Source of the DNA: Anoplolepis gracilipes | Lineage: Eukaryota; Arthropoda; Insecta; Hymenoptera; Formicidae | Direction of reading: 5' to 3' | Length of the DNA stretch: 64,000 nucleotides | Assembly: GCF_047496725.1 (NCBI RefSeq) | Contig: NC_132971.1 | Span: 19,090,001 to 19,154,000 of the forward strand | Part shown: in pieces, positions 13,374 to 25,805 of the stretch | Layout of the letters: every line of letters begins with the position of its first letter | How positions within the stretch are numbered: position 1 is the first letter of the stretch | Translations under genes and position numbers: made by a program | Notes under the pieces: model-generated | Seen by the model: only the letters and a program-made list of their open reading frames with translations | The model's database searches: none | What the model was told of the DNA's origin: nothing

Positions 13374-16048
13374 GTATTTTCTTTTTATTTAACATATTGA
13401 ATAAAGATGCGCGCAAATATACTTGTTATGTATGTCTTATTAATTCCCCTCTAATACAGATCTAATTCCCGGTAAACAATACCTCATAAAATATCCCCGT
13501 ATCATTTGCTAATTCTTGTTAACTATTTGTAAGCTCTAGATAATGCCCGTTAATTTCCACTAATACTATACAATACGATCTTGCAAATTCTACCGTAACT
13601 CTTTTCACTTATCCTTATCTCCATCATTTCCGAGAGAGAAATACAACTTTGATATTAATATTCTTGAGTCGCTCAATCTTTTTCAATAATTAAAAGCTAA
13701 TTTACTGGATTTAATATTGAACGATGAAGAATTTCCTCTCAGCTGATGTAATTTGCTCCTACATATGATACATGATACTGTCACACTGTCATTCTTACCT
13801 GGCATTTTGCCTGGAGACCTTATCCCGTCGAAATTCCAAGAGCGCCTGTTGCAGCCTGGTGTTCAGAATAGAGGCGAGTCTCCTCGCGGTGGATTCCTTG
13901 CTGCACAGAGCTGCATGACACCTCAGTTCGGGCCTCAACCTGCGACCTTCGTGCCTGTATACCCAAACAAAGAGTCGTGGATGTGAAACAGGAGCCGTGC
14001 AATAAGTCACACGGTGAGCCCAATACTCGGTGAGACCATGGTCCTTCGTGGTCGCGGTCAGGCCACCGTTGGTTATCGTCAGCCTCATAGAGACGTCGGG
14101 TCTACTGCTGGCCATGTAATTCCGCCATAAGGTTGATACAGGCTTCTCGACGCAGCCTTCACCTGCGGGAGCATTGAGATTCTTAAACTTCGGGAATTGT
14201 TATGTGATGCTTGGGGTTTTTATATTAATTGTAAAGTCGTTTCGAAGGTTTCAAGACTTTGTAAAATTTTAAAGCAAAATTACTCGAGCTATTTCATAAA
14301 AAAAAAAAAAAAAAATAAGCAATTTTCTCAAGAGCTTCTTTTAAATAAATTGATATTACCAGTTCAATTGAGAGAGTACAATTGAAAATGCCGCACAGAT
14401 CTGTCGGCTCGAACAAAACTATGTATGTCTTTAGGACAAATCAGCTGGGTGTGTACAATATACGCGCATGCCTATGTGCAGCTATGTATTACGACATTTT
14501 TGTCGCGATTGAGCATACAGATGAGATAGAGTTCCGCGTTTCGTGTTCTCCGAGGTACATTCTGGCTTTCGATACAGTTCGATTCGCCGCTACGCGCCGA
14601 TTTCGATCGCGTTACCAATTTAGAGATACAGGAAACACAAGTACAGTTACTTAGCAGAGTTCGAAAGCGAGCCGAGCCAACAGGCGAAATAGGAAGAGAG
14701 GGATAAAGAAAGAGAGAAAGAGAGAGGGGGAGGGAGGCGAGGAAAGCAGAGAGAAAGGCAAGAAAAAAAAGGAGATGTAAGATAATGCGCAATGTTGATG
14801 GGAGTCTTTTGCGAAAAAAACGCGGTTCTTCGCACAAAAAAAAAAAAAAAAAAAAAAACGACAGCATAACGCCGCGTACTCGTTTATCGATATAAATATA
14901 AATGCGATCCAGTATTTTTACTCTAATTAACACAATGATAAATTAAAATCTAGTCCAGGCAGACCAACGTGATTTTGAAGCAGATCTTTTTTTTCTGATT
15001 GCATTCATGGAAGATTTCATTCCTGCCGATCTTTTCGAATCTCGTACGTATATACAATACTATAAAATTCTTTATAATTATGACAACTAAACTGATTTAT
15101 TGCCGATGAATAAATTAATTTTGTTAATAATTGCGAACGCATGTGAATCCTATCTGTAATTATGCGTCACATCACACGAACTGCCCCACCGGTCAAGATC
15201 GATAATTGCAATACGATTGCTGGCGAAGCGGCGATTTTCTGGAGCGACAAAAAATTCTCTGGCATTTTATACGACGTCTTAGGTCAATCATTATGCAAAT
15301 AGCGCGCTACACGCGTAATCTCTCAGCGTCACCAGCTGCTTTTAATTTATATACAGAATACTTGATAACGACAACTTAACGGCTTGATAATGACTCTGTG
15401 AAAAAACACAGATAGAAAACAAGACACATAAGATGATTAAAAGCTTAAGAAATATAAACAAAGTCTAATTAATTAGTTGAAAATTTATCACAAATATAAA
15501 AGAATGTATTCTAATAACGATCGTTTCATAAATATTATAAATTTCATAGGTAACTTTTATCAAGCTTTATTTATTTAGTTTAGCTTAAGTTTAAGAAGAG
15601 CAACGTTACTGAAAATTATTTATTCTGTAAATTTTAATTTTACTGGTAATATTAATATATAATAAATATTAATCTTTGTAGTCTACCAATTTTTTACTCG
15701 GTTTCTGGTGTTATATATGAGTCCCAATAATGTCTTGTCGCAGTTTCAGTTATCTCAAAGTATTGAAAAAAATCTACAAAAATTTATATAGGTATTCCTT
15801 GACATTTGTAAAAAAATGATCATGTACAATAAAAAAAGGTAAGAAATATATTTTAAATCTTTTTTTTTTATTTGATTGATTTTCGAAATATCTTATTGTT
15901 AAAATATTGATAAAGTCAAAATAATTCATATATAACCTTTAAAGGTTAATCAGTAGATATGTTAATCATGCGTAAGTCAAAACAGTGATGCGTTAATGAG
16001 ATAATATTATTTTGTGGTTATTTGACAGATACATGATCATTAAGAAAA

Positions 16049-16103
<55 letters not shown>

Positions 16104-18569
16104 TTCAAAATAATAATTTCGTCGGATTCTAAAAAATACATATCTCGTCTCTTCTATCAATCTGTTGCGTCGCTTTGAAGACAGGCTTGCCGATTTAATG
16201 ATACTAAACTAAATATGCCTCAGTCATCTGATTCTAATTCAGGATCTTTCCTGGACAATATATATATATGTATATATATAATATAATTATATTATAAATG
16301 ATATATAATTATAAGAGAAAACACATTTATTAAACGTGTTTATTGAATTTCGCGTGCTCGTCCAGGAAAGACCGTGAATTAGAATCATATGACTGAGGTA
16401 TATTTAGTTTAGTATCATTAAATCGGCAAGCCTGTCTTCAAAGCGACGCAACAGATTGGACATTGATAGAAGAGACGAGATATGTATCTTTTAGAATCCG
16501 ACGAAATTATTATTTTGAAAAAAAAATAATTCGTCTCTGTCATTTTCTCATGCGATTTCGTAAATTATTCGTGATACCTACGCGGATCTTCAAGCGAATC
16601 ACGCTATACTTGCTGAAGAAGATAATCGCACGAATGTTCGTCCTCGTTTCCATCCGCGTTTATTAGCGCTAAATGATCGTAACGCGATTCCGAATATCTC
16701 GGGAAAAAAAGATAAGTCGTTTCTTTCAAACGAACGTCGAGAGAAAGCATGTATGTCCACGCAAATCGAGATCTGCGTGTCGCAATCGAACTGTGACCGA
16801 CTATCCGGAAAAAAAAAATAAGAGATCGAATGCAAATGAACCGCGGACAACAATGATGGTTCTATGTATGCCTGGTTAATTTGCGTATGGGAAGCCTTAT
16901 ACGTCAGTGGGGAACAACATTTTATTCCGAGCGTGTCCGGAGAAAGTGCGCGCGCGGGGAGGAGAGCCAATAAAAGCGATCCTTCGTTGCAGGTGAAACG
17001 CCGCGCAGCGTCCATTGGCGTGCCGCAAAGTTCTTTTCGACTGCAACATCGTTTTTGAAAAATGAAAGGCTGTATGGATGAAGGAGTGAAACGAGAAGAG
17101 AAGAGAAGAAAATCTCTTTATTCGATTTTACGAATTTTATTTTCAAAGTAATATATTTATTCGTCGAAGTTTGATTAATATTTTTATTCTTGAAATCTCC
17201 TAAAAAATATCTCAGTAAAAAATTATACAAGAATTATTATCTTTGGAATAAAAAAGAGTATCTGTAAATGGTAAATCTGTTAAAGTAGCGAAACTCAGTA
17301 TTTCATGACGGGTTGTGCGCGAATATTGCAATGGAATTATTGCGAACGAAAAAACCAAGGGTTTGATCTTTGAGGTAATTTTTGTACAAGGGCTAGGTAA
17401 TTCAGCGGCAATCCCAGCAAAATTTTGGGTAATCCAAGGTTATTTTTGGTAAATCTAAATAATCTTTAGCGTTAAAATAATTTAAAGTAAAATTTCTTTT
17501 TCAAAACTTATTTTTAATTTGAGATACTATTAGGTAATTTTAAGTAATCCGAGGTCTAATTTAAAGGTAATCCGTATCAAAGGGTAATTTTTGTACATTA
17601 TAACTGTTAGTGACCAACCCCTCGGAAAAAACAGACTGTCTGGAACGACGAGGAACAGGAAGCAAGAGAGGTACCAGGATCGTCACCGAAACTAAATTAT
17701 ATAATGCGTTTACGTGTTAGAAGTTCGATATTAAAGATAGTATTGCGACCGTTAATTTTTCCTCCGTTAACTGCTGCCATGCGTATCGACTCTCGTGCAT
17801 TTTGTCTGGATTTTTGCGAAAATGCGCGCATCGCGGAACGCGAAACTTTCCACGAGAAAACAACGTTGGGATCGCATGACGAGACCGAATGTCGCGTGCA
17901 GTCAGACGATGAATAACGTTATACGAATGTAGGGTAAACGGTGCAATAATAACGGAGCCCCCTTTTAAATGAAATAAATCATTCCTGAGAAACTCTGACT
18001 CTTGAGCAAACAATTTTCATACGTCACTTCTGTGTTTAATTACTCAATTAATTGTATATTTGTGTATATCTTCCCTATACATTTAAGTGTTTAATTTATA
18101 AATATCGATCTAAGAATAAGTAATTCAGTATTTTATCTTTATAATTTAAAAATTGCCTCAGTGCACTACAAACATGTCTATTAAAATTAATACTAAAATT
18201 AATAATGTATTTTGAATATTTTATTCATTTGAAAAAAAAGCACGAAAAAGATATTTCTCATGGAAAGAAATATAATCTTATCTGCATTGATTGATTGCTA
18301 CAATAGTAATGATAAATAAGCTGGCATGTGTGCGAATGTATCAGCTTCGAAAAAACTCTTATCGATCGTTTCATAAGAAGAAGAAATACATTTTCATAAA
18401 ATATACATAACTTTAATATAACTGTATAACACAGATATACATTTTTTATATAATGTACTATATAAACTGTGAAAAAATATATATTAAAAAACTATTACAG
18501 TAACAATAGAGAAATTATTCAGTAATAATAGAGAAATAGTCTTTATATATTTATTATTATTATTATTAT

Positions 18570-18602
<33 letters not shown>

Positions 18603-19542
18603 CACTCTGTTTAAGCGGAAGCTCTGTTTAATCTTCTCGTAATTACATAATAGGAAACGCTCTAGAAGTTCGTCTGACAAGAAAAAGAAAAAAAAAGTTT
18701 TAAAAACATAATAATTTAACGACACACACACATACATAGTAAAACTTCAATGTTTACAACTTTAGCGAGACTGCGTGTCGCATTTGCTTTCATTGATGTT
18801 TTTTTTTTCATTGCCAATGTTCATTTCAAGCTTTTTACGAGCACTTCCTGACTTTTGCGGTTTTCACGAAATTGCTTGTCTTCGGACAATTTTAAATTAA
18901 AGAGCACTTGTAACATGCTATATTTATGAACTAACTTTGCATATATAATTTTTCTTTATATAAACTAAAACTTATCTAAAGACAAAAGTAATATTCTAAT
19001 AATTTCTGCAGTTATATAAAAATATTGTGCGTTATATAGTTATAGTAGAATTAGTGTAATATATCACTATACTTTGATTTTTTATCGATATAAAGATGAA
19101 AAAACTACTATTAAACGCTATTCTTTTATAAACTGAAATATGTTCTTAGAATTTACATTTTCTCGCTTTTGTAATGTGTACTTTGTATTAATATCATTGA
19201 TCTCGATTTTATTGGTAATAACAAATTAATGTTTCTTTTTATCATCAATTCAAATCGAATCAAAAGAAAATCGAATAATTGTCCTTGTGATCTTTCTGAC
19301 CATTTACAGATAACAATTTCCGTCTATAAGATAATATAGATATTTTATACAACAAATGAAAATAGCATAAAATACAATAACGAATGTTATGACCAATAAT
19401 ATTATAATACAACTTAAGAATTGATTTTATTCGAAATTAATAATGCGTATTAAAAGGTTAAAATTTATGTAATTGCTGAATGTACTCAATAACAATCAAG
19501 AATTAATTCAAAATTAAATAAAAAGAAATATATAATAAGTAC

Positions 19543-19577
<35 letters not shown>

Positions 19578-22500
19578 TTATTTTTTTTATTGTTATACAT
19601 ATTTATAAATAATATTAACGACCATAATAAATTAAAAATTATTTTACCTATTCTCATATTCGTAAGTAATCTCTTTTCTAGAGATTAAATTTTTACAATT
19701 GTTAAATGTTAAACATTAACAGAACTATTTTATGATTTTATAAATCTTGTATAATATAAGATATATATTTTGATTCATATAAATATATACTATATTGTAT
19801 AATGTACTGATTTGATGCAGAGTTATCATATTTATTCAATGTTTTTTTTCATAAGTTAAAACACCATTAAAATTAAATCCGCTCGAAATTAAATTAAAAA
19901 TTACAATTTTGATTCTATTTATTAATTCGAAACTTAATTTACGAAATTTAAATTTCAGTATAATTTATTCTTAAGATGTAACAATTGAAGTTCTATCACA
20001 CACTATGTAATATTCTCAGCCAACGGCAAACAATAAAAGCGAATGAAAGATTCCTGTGTGAGACTCGCTAACTAATAGGCTGTTAACTTCACACAGAGAA
20101 TGAACAAGTGGATAATTATTGAAAAGCGAAACATGTTTTATAGTCTCTAGAATGTAATACGACTGTGATTAAAAAATAGGATGCCGGTTTTGTGCTCTCT
20201 TGGTATAATTCGCAGCTTATCAGATATATACATAGAATTGCGCAACTTGTCAAAGATGCAACGTACCTATTACTTTTCAATATCGCGATCGAATACAAAC
20301 TGGAACACGTAAATCGCGTGATGTAAAAGAATGATGTATTTTAAAAAAAGAAGAAAACAATCGCGTTGGATGTCCGCTATATTAAAAGCTAAAATAAAAA
20401 TATGTCCTCGCAAAAACTATAGAAATAAAACGATACGCTAAGTAACTTTTTTAGTGTTAAGATTTATAACAGTGATTTTATAAAATTGCAAGATTAATGA
20501 TTTTAATACATCTTGCGCGGGTGTTTTCCCGTACAAAGCGACTTTAGTCGCTTCCCGCGCAAGATGTGTTAATATTAATCTTTCGCTTTCATCTAGAATT
20601 TTAATTTTCAAAGATTTTACATAAATATTTCCTTTCTTATTTATCATAATAAAAAATATATACATATAACTTTTTTAAATCATGCAATATTTTATTATTT
20701 GCGTTTTTTTAATGTAGTTTAAATTATGGTATAAATAAATAAGTACATAAATTTTAATTTTTTTAAATTAAATAATAATTGAAGAACACGAAGACAAGTC
20801 TCACAAAAACACTTTCTTCTTTCTTTTTATTTTTTTATATATTTCAATTTTTGTAATCCTTAAAGATTGTAATGTTAAAAAAATAAATATAATATCAAGA
20901 AAGTCTGAAAATAAGTTTTTTCAGTTTGATAAAGCTACAAAAAATTAGTGAAAATAAACTCCGCAATATATAATACCTATAGTTTTTTTTGTATACATAC
21001 AAACGTCTCTCTCATGAAAAATTCAGATATTTTTTTCAATAAATACTCAATATGTTAAAAGAAAATAATTATGTTGCTTGTTGTTTTGTCATTTGTTTTT
21101 TTTCGGTTTTATGTAAGCTAAAAATGCACGGAGCATAAAACATCATGTATCATGTATTCTAGAAGGTGACGCGAAGGTCGACGAGAACAAGTTCGAGGCA
21201 AAACTGGAAACCATAGCACGAATTCGATGAAGGACCACAGAGTAACACAGAGAGACCGAAGCTTTCTTATATATTTTTTTTTATTTTTCAAATCGCGACC
21301 TCGACGCGGTAAGACCGTTAAACCTTTCGAAGCTAAATTGTGTGTATTTGTATATGTGTGCGTCTATGTCGCACAAGAACAGCATTTCGGAATATTAAAT
21401 AATTTTTTAATATATATTATAGGACTGAGGTTAATCGAAGCTAAAAAGTTTTTTATGTTTTTCTTAGATTTTGAATCAGTTCTGAATACTTTTTAAATTA
21501 TTATCATTAGCTTCGATCAGAAATATATTTAAAGTATATTTAAATCATACATTTGATATGTATCTGAATTTAAATGAAATATTATAATTTCAAGTAAATA
21601 TATATACGTATAATATACAATGTATCGTAGTAAACTGTTATATTTTTAACTGTCAATGCGAAAGCGACGATAGTAACTTTTATTATCAGTCAAACAGGAC
21701 TTAAGTTTCCAGTATATATCTAAAAAAAGCGACATAAAGTCAATCTTTATTTTCTTTAATATCAATCACATCATATCTAAAAGAAATCTGTATTTCATAT
21801 TGTTATTTATAAGCTAATCTTTCACATGTGCCTTATCAGATTGTGTTGCAACATACTGCAATCGGTATGATTTGATAAGAATTTTATGCGTCTAATAATA
21901 AGAAGAGAGAAATAATTAATAAAATTATTTCTTTATAATATATATATATCGCTAAGAAATATTTATTTCACATACATCATATGTAGTTAACTATTTTTCG
22001 AACTGAAAATTCTATGTTTTGTTTTTAAATCCGTTTTCGTATCAAGCTTCACGCTGATTAAAGATACAAACATACGACACATTAAACCTGTCGCGATAAA
22101 GAGTTAAAGCTATTTATAGTCTATGCTCATGTCACTATTTGATGCTAAAATTGTCACTCTAATACCATGTTTCTGCTATTTTAAGTAGAAGATCATTGAA
22201 TATCTGCCTATAGTTACACAAAAACTTTCAAGAATATTACTCTAATAATTTGGATTATTATATATGTAAAAAAAATATTAATAAAGTCTTCAATTCCAGA
22301 ATGCATACTCTCATAAAGCAGATACAAATTAAAAAAAAAAATACATCAAAGTTATATAGAAAATTACTTGAAAATGTCTTCTTACAATTAATCTACATCT
22401 AACTCTTCTTATTATCGTGTTTATCATTATTGATAAAAAAAAATGCTGTATTTATACCAATGAATACAAATATTTAATCAGCTGTGTACATACATCCTGT

Positions 22501-25343
22501 TTTACATCATCAATTTCTTACGCATAACGCTAAATACAATCCCGGTTAGGACTAATACGTGTTATAATGTGTGTATGTATGTATGTATGTCCATGCAACA
22601 TATGTCGTCAAACGACACATTCCACATACCGGCTTACCTCGGGGGATAATCACAAATTAATTAATGGTCGTATAGACGTCAACGAATATAAGCCGTACCG
22701 TAATAATGGCGCTGTCGACGACGATTAAAAGGCCGCGACGAAAAGATGACGCAGAGAGAAAGTCAGGGGCTCTGTAACGTGTATACGCCTATGTCCGGTC
22801 ATTGCACTACATAATTCCTTCTCCTTTTTAACCTCACGCGCAGCAATGATCGCTCTACGATCGTGTCAGAGCTCAGAATTTCATCGAATTATTTCTCCAT
22901 TTGTTGTTGCAATTGTGTTTCTCGCGATCATATTTCGGTCGACCGTTTCCGGAATGCTAGTGCACGTCGAGCAAGCCGGAAGGCCGTGTCATTTTGCGCA
23001 TAACACGGAGCGAACGTGAGAGAGAAGGTCATGTGCCGCCTTCGTTATCATGAAAGTTGCGCTTTCGGAAGTCGCAACTTTCTCACTAGTGCAAATGCCT
23101 CGGCAAACTTGAACTTGTTTTTTGTTTAACAGAAACTTGATGAAGGAATTTGTCGAGGAGGTGTAATATCTTTTCAAATCTTAAGATTAAATCTTTATTA
23201 AATAAATATAAATATAATAAGTGAAAGAAAATAAATATAATCGATAAATTAATTAAACGTTCTATTGCTTCAAAATACACGATTTAATTTAACAGTTATT
23301 CCAAAGTGTATATTTTTAATGTATTTTTTGTTCACTTTTTAAAATTTTTCAATATTTATTAATTTGTTTATAGTTGCTGAAAAATGGACCGAAGAGAAGC
23401 TGGATATCTAGTTAATAAACTTATTTATTATATTTTTTTCTTTCAAAGAGTGTGCGGCCAAAATGTTTTTTCAATTTTTCTTCAGTCGATTTTCAAATTA
23501 ATTTTGTGATAAAATGAAAGATAATTACAAGTAGATTACAATTATATAAGTCAGAGTGTAGCCTTTTATCGTTCCAAAGAAAATAAGCTCCAAAGATTTC
23601 AGTTCGATCGGCATAACATAAAAAATAAAAAAATTAAATATAATTTATACAAACAAAATATAAAATAATAAATCTTAATATTCGCGAAAAACAATACGAC
23701 TCGAAGTTAATTGAAGTTTCACATTGTTTCGAAAATATTTCTCAATTGGGGACTGGGGAGAAAAGATTTATGCAAAAGTGCAATTTAACGTAGAGAGATA
23801 ACGAGAAGGGTGAAACACGTGTATGATAAACGCTTGACCAATATAGAATTGACCTTGTTGAGCTACTGGCAAGAAGTATCGCGCACTTCCGGTTGATCAT
23901 TTACGTATCAAGGTTTCACGATCAAAAGTATGCGCATATATACGCGACGTATATCTATCGTTCTTAATTGCTGTTTATCTTGGAGGCGTAATTACCAATG
24001 ACGAATATCGTCCGAATGTAACTCCTGTTTCAATTTTTTCTATCATTTGATAACTCAATTGAACGACGATAAGATACCGGCGATCTTGATAATTGATGAG
24101 ATGCTAAATTTTTGCAAATGTATAAGTCGTGATTTTTAGAAATGTTTACAAATAAGTAACAATTCTATGATAAACTCTACTTCTAATTTAATATAACTAC
24201 TTAGGCGATAAATTAAAGAAAAATTTAAGTAATTTATGGTTTTCATTAATTGTCCAACATTTTTATAATTAATGAAAAGATAAGACTTTCATAGATATTT
24301 ATAAATAATAACAAATAATACCATTTATTACTGTTTGAATAATAATTATTATATAAGTGTTTATGTGAATGTTTTTATTAAATGATAAACTATTTATTAC
24401 TTTTTAAATAATAATTATATGATCAATTGTGCAAATATTTTAGCTAGTAGTAAGATAAATTGTATATCTCTTCGTCTCATTCATTTCTTTTTTGGCGATT
24501 AGATGGTCATGTATGTAAATTATTTACTTCTATTAAATTCGCGTATATACATATATGTATATACACGTATTTGTATATGCGATTATTTTTTCCAACTTAT
24601 TTAAGTATAGATATTAAAATATATTTGCATGTATGACAAGTTGAGAGAATTATTGATATTTATCTATTATTAATACATTTTTATTATCTATGATTTTAAT
24701 AGTTTAATATGACGTTCTTATATAAATAAACATATCCGTTTCTCACATTGTGGTACAATTTTTTTTAGTGTTTATAGAGATATTTTTCTATATTTTTTTA
24801 GAGATATTATTTATAAATATTTTTTATAAAATAGAGTAATTCATGTAAATTTAAATAGTTTAAGAGAAGCTGCGTAATCTTTACAAAATAACGTTTCATA
24901 ATTTATAGCATATATGTATAGGTTAATTAAATTTTCATTAAATATTTAAATACGAAAAATATATTTTTAATAGAAAAAATAAAAAATTACTTTGTTAAAA
25001 TGCCAAATATAGAATTTTAGAATCTATTAAATAAAAATTTCTCTCTCATGTGTATAATACAATTGTAAAATATAAATCGTACTGGCAAATGTGATTTCAT
25101 AAAATCAAAACTTTACTCACCTTTGGCCCATCCAGTCAACACGTTTCCGAGATACGCGACCTTGTAGGAAGGATCATACTCAGTTATCGACACGTTGCCT
25201 CTGTGTCGTCTCCAGAGTCGGCCCAGTCCTCTTTTCAAGGATCTCAGTGTTCTCTGACCGAACTCCTTGCTTGCGCCGGCCGGTTGTACCATGCCAGCAT
25301 TCTCATCGATAGGATCCGCGACGACATCACCCATCGTCTTCAT
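10563..25343 (-). CDS. FAM43: FAM43-family protein (PID/PTB-like adaptor), 4 coding exons
   Basis: CDS is the join of 25343-25121, 14162-13799, 12449-12082 and 11488-10563, all GT-AG; phases fit exactly and give 626 codons plus TGA. Residues about 55-190 form the phosphotyrosine-interaction (PTB-like) domain typical of FAM43: DPSYKVAYLGN (strand 1), then GEGCVEKPVSTLW, EYWAHRVTYC, FVWVYRHEGRRL and ELRCHAALCSKE. After it, residues 207-242 carry the second family hallmark, PRRKLLLS followed by PPLERSKSAPKLSAIEED. The tail from about 250 is low-complexity, Ser/Glu/Lys-rich, with an acidic run at 376-388. PTB folds usually bind NPxY-type peptides, but FAM43 function is poorly known. The start is the first in-frame ATG after an in-frame TGA; a second ATG lies three codons on. 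The protein is longer than vertebrate FAM43A (roughly 420 residues from memory), mainly through its tail. Family assignment is confident; the precise role is not. Confidence 0.88.
11489..12081 (-). other. FAM43 intron 3
   Basis: GT-AG intron of 593 bp, AT-rich, with nothing else recognisable. The short open frame over its 3' part (start 11566) is intron read-through and is out of phase with exon 3. Confidence 0.78.
12082..12449 (-). CDS. FAM43: FAM43 coding exon 3 (SKSAPKL motif)
   Basis: The acceptor is TTATTGCAG|G (AG at 12451-12450) and the donor is GGAA|GTTAGT (GT at 12081-12080). It encodes residues 197-318, beginning LSLASALYDNPSLPRRKLLL. The family motif PPLERSKSAPKLSAIEED is at 225-242. 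A Glu-rich, probably helical segment follows (EEIEQQRLLDELRSLE), then a Ser/Thr-rich stretch. The donor GTTAGT is slightly off consensus, but it is the only choice that keeps the frame into exon 4. Confidence 0.85.
12848..12867. repeat. A20 run in FAM43 intron 2
   Basis: Homopolymer of 20 A. Confidence 0.9.
13342..13368. repeat. (TA)n microsatellite
   Basis: About 13 TA units in FAM43 intron 2. Confidence 0.95.
13799..14162 (-). CDS. FAM43: FAM43 coding exon 2 (core of PID domain)
   Basis: The acceptor is CCCGCAG|GT (AG at 14164-14163) and the donor is GCCAG|GTAAGA (GT at 13798-13797). The exon encodes residues 75-196: GEGCVEKPVSTLW, a strand-rich middle, EYWAHRVTYC, FVWVYRHEGRR, RCHAALCSKE and the closing helix LASILNTRLQQALLEFRR. 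It enters in phase 1 and leaves in phase 2, which matches both neighbours. The ATG at 14115 inside the exon is an internal methionine, not the start. Confidence 0.9.
14836..14858. repeat. A23 run after a GA-rich tract
   Basis: A homopolymer following GAGA/GGGA-rich sequence (about 14690-14760) in FAM43 intron 1. Confidence 0.9.
16052..16099. repeat. (TA)n microsatellite beside the foldback
   Basis: About 24 TA units ending just before the left arm of the inverted repeat at 16103. Confidence 0.95.
16103..16520. repeat. 418-bp foldback (long inverted repeat) in FAM43 intron 1
   Basis: The left arm 16103-16255 and right arm 16361-16520 are reverse complements over about 150 bp with few mismatches and one insertion of a few bases in the right arm (near 16460). 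A 105-bp AT-rich loop separates them. Shared blocks include GTTGCGTCGCTTTGAAGAC and CCGATTTAATGATACTAAAC. The left arm abuts a (TA)n tract and no target duplication is clear. It could be a foldback MITE or a long-hairpin RNA source. Confidence 0.85.
17370..17600. repeat. Degenerate GGTAAT array
   Basis: The unit GGTAATTTTTGTACA occurs at both ends (about 17370 and 17583), with further GGTAATTC, GGTAATCC, GGTTAT, GGTAATTTT and GGTAATCC words between. It looks like a worn minisatellite. Confidence 0.45.
18550..18602. repeat. (TTA)n then (GT)n compound microsatellite
   Basis: Seven TTA units followed directly by about ten GT units and a degenerate GTATGT tail. Confidence 0.95.
19546..19577. repeat. 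(TA)n microsatellite
   Basis: About 15 TA units in FAM43 intron 1. Confidence 0.9.
20503..20573. repeat. 71-nt GC-rich hairpin in FAM43 intron 1
   Basis: The arms TACATCTTGCGCGGG and CCCGCGCAAGATGTGTTAA pair over about 19 bp. A second palindrome AAGCGACTTTAGTCGCTT (20536-20553) sits in the loop next to the right arm. The hairpin stands out in very AT-rich intron. A precursor-miRNA-like RNA or a tiny foldback element are both possible; neither is shown. Confidence 0.6.
25121..25343 (-). CDS. FAM43: FAM43 coding exon 1
   Basis: This exon encodes residues 1-74 plus the first base of codon 75. It starts MKTMGDVV and ends TGWAK at the donor AAAG|GTGAGT (GT at 25120-25119). It contains a basic stretch (RSLKRGLGRLWRRHRG) and the first PTB strand DPSYKVAYLGN. 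The ATG has A at -3. The open frame runs further upstream only from a GTG, and an in-frame TGA precedes that, so translation should begin at 25343. Confidence 0.85.
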
Positions 25344-25805
25344 CTTCGCGTTTTTCTCACCCGCGGAGAATTTCTCCCCGAATTTTCGCGTTTGTTTTGA
25401 GTTCACGTAAAAAAAAATTCCTTCTCGCCCGAAACACCACACTACATCGTGTCACTGCTGCTTTGATGTGTTTTATTGTTCGATGTCGGAGAAGAGATAA
25501 ATCTCTTGCTTGTACGGCTAAGGTAGACGAGAGCTGTTTCGAGACTCTTGATCGATGTCAGCGGTCGAGGGAGATTGTAAAACTCGAATAAATTGTCAGC
25601 ACTTTAAGCGGCTGCCGATCACTTAGACAGGAACTGTCTGTTATTCGTCGATTTCAAGGCCGTTCTCTTTCCTCTATCGTTGCTCACGCGTGCGCGGAAA
25701 AGTCACAGCTACGTCCTTTCGTGTGACCCCGCGTATCATCTCCTTTTCTTCCGCGAGTGTCACTGTGCGTTCTTCTTGCCCGCCGGCGAAATTCACGATA
25801 CGTCT
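25344..25805 (-). other. FAM43 5' untranslated part of the start-codon exon
   Basis: On the minus strand a strong acceptor (T-rich tract, TTATTTCAG at 25807-25806) opens an exon that runs into the FAM43 start codon. The roughly 460-nt leader is CpG-rich and nearly free of ATGs. It has one 21-codon upstream ORF (25739-25674) and one ATG-TAG minimal uORF (25447-25442). Starting at an acceptor, the gene must have at least one more exon at higher coordinates, not identified with certainty. Confidence 0.55.

Larger units (their letters stand above)
12450..13798 (-). other. FAM43 intron 2
   Basis: GT-AG intron of 1,349 bp in codon 196. It holds an A20 run (12848-12867), a (TA)n tract (13342-13368) and a more mixed-composition stretch around 12960-13080 with imperfect inverted repeats of ATCGTGA. 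No coding sequence is evident. Confidence 0.8.
14163..25120 (-). other. FAM43 intron 1 (about 11 kb)
   Basis: GT-AG intron inside codon 75. It is AT-rich and shows no convincing coding exon. It contains A-runs at 14298-14315 and 14836-14858, a GA-rich tract around 14690-14760, a 418-bp foldback (16103-16520), a degenerate GGTAAT array (about 17370-17600), microsatellites at 16052, 18550 and 19546, a 71-nt hairpin (20503-20573), and moderately CpG-rich islands at about 16540-17060, 17620-17940 and 22640-23060. Confidence 0.8.

Noticed and set aside
25344..25442. Extending FAM43 upstream to the codon at 25442
   Set aside because: That codon is GTG, not ATG, and an in-frame TGA lies just before it; the first in-frame ATG is at 25343.
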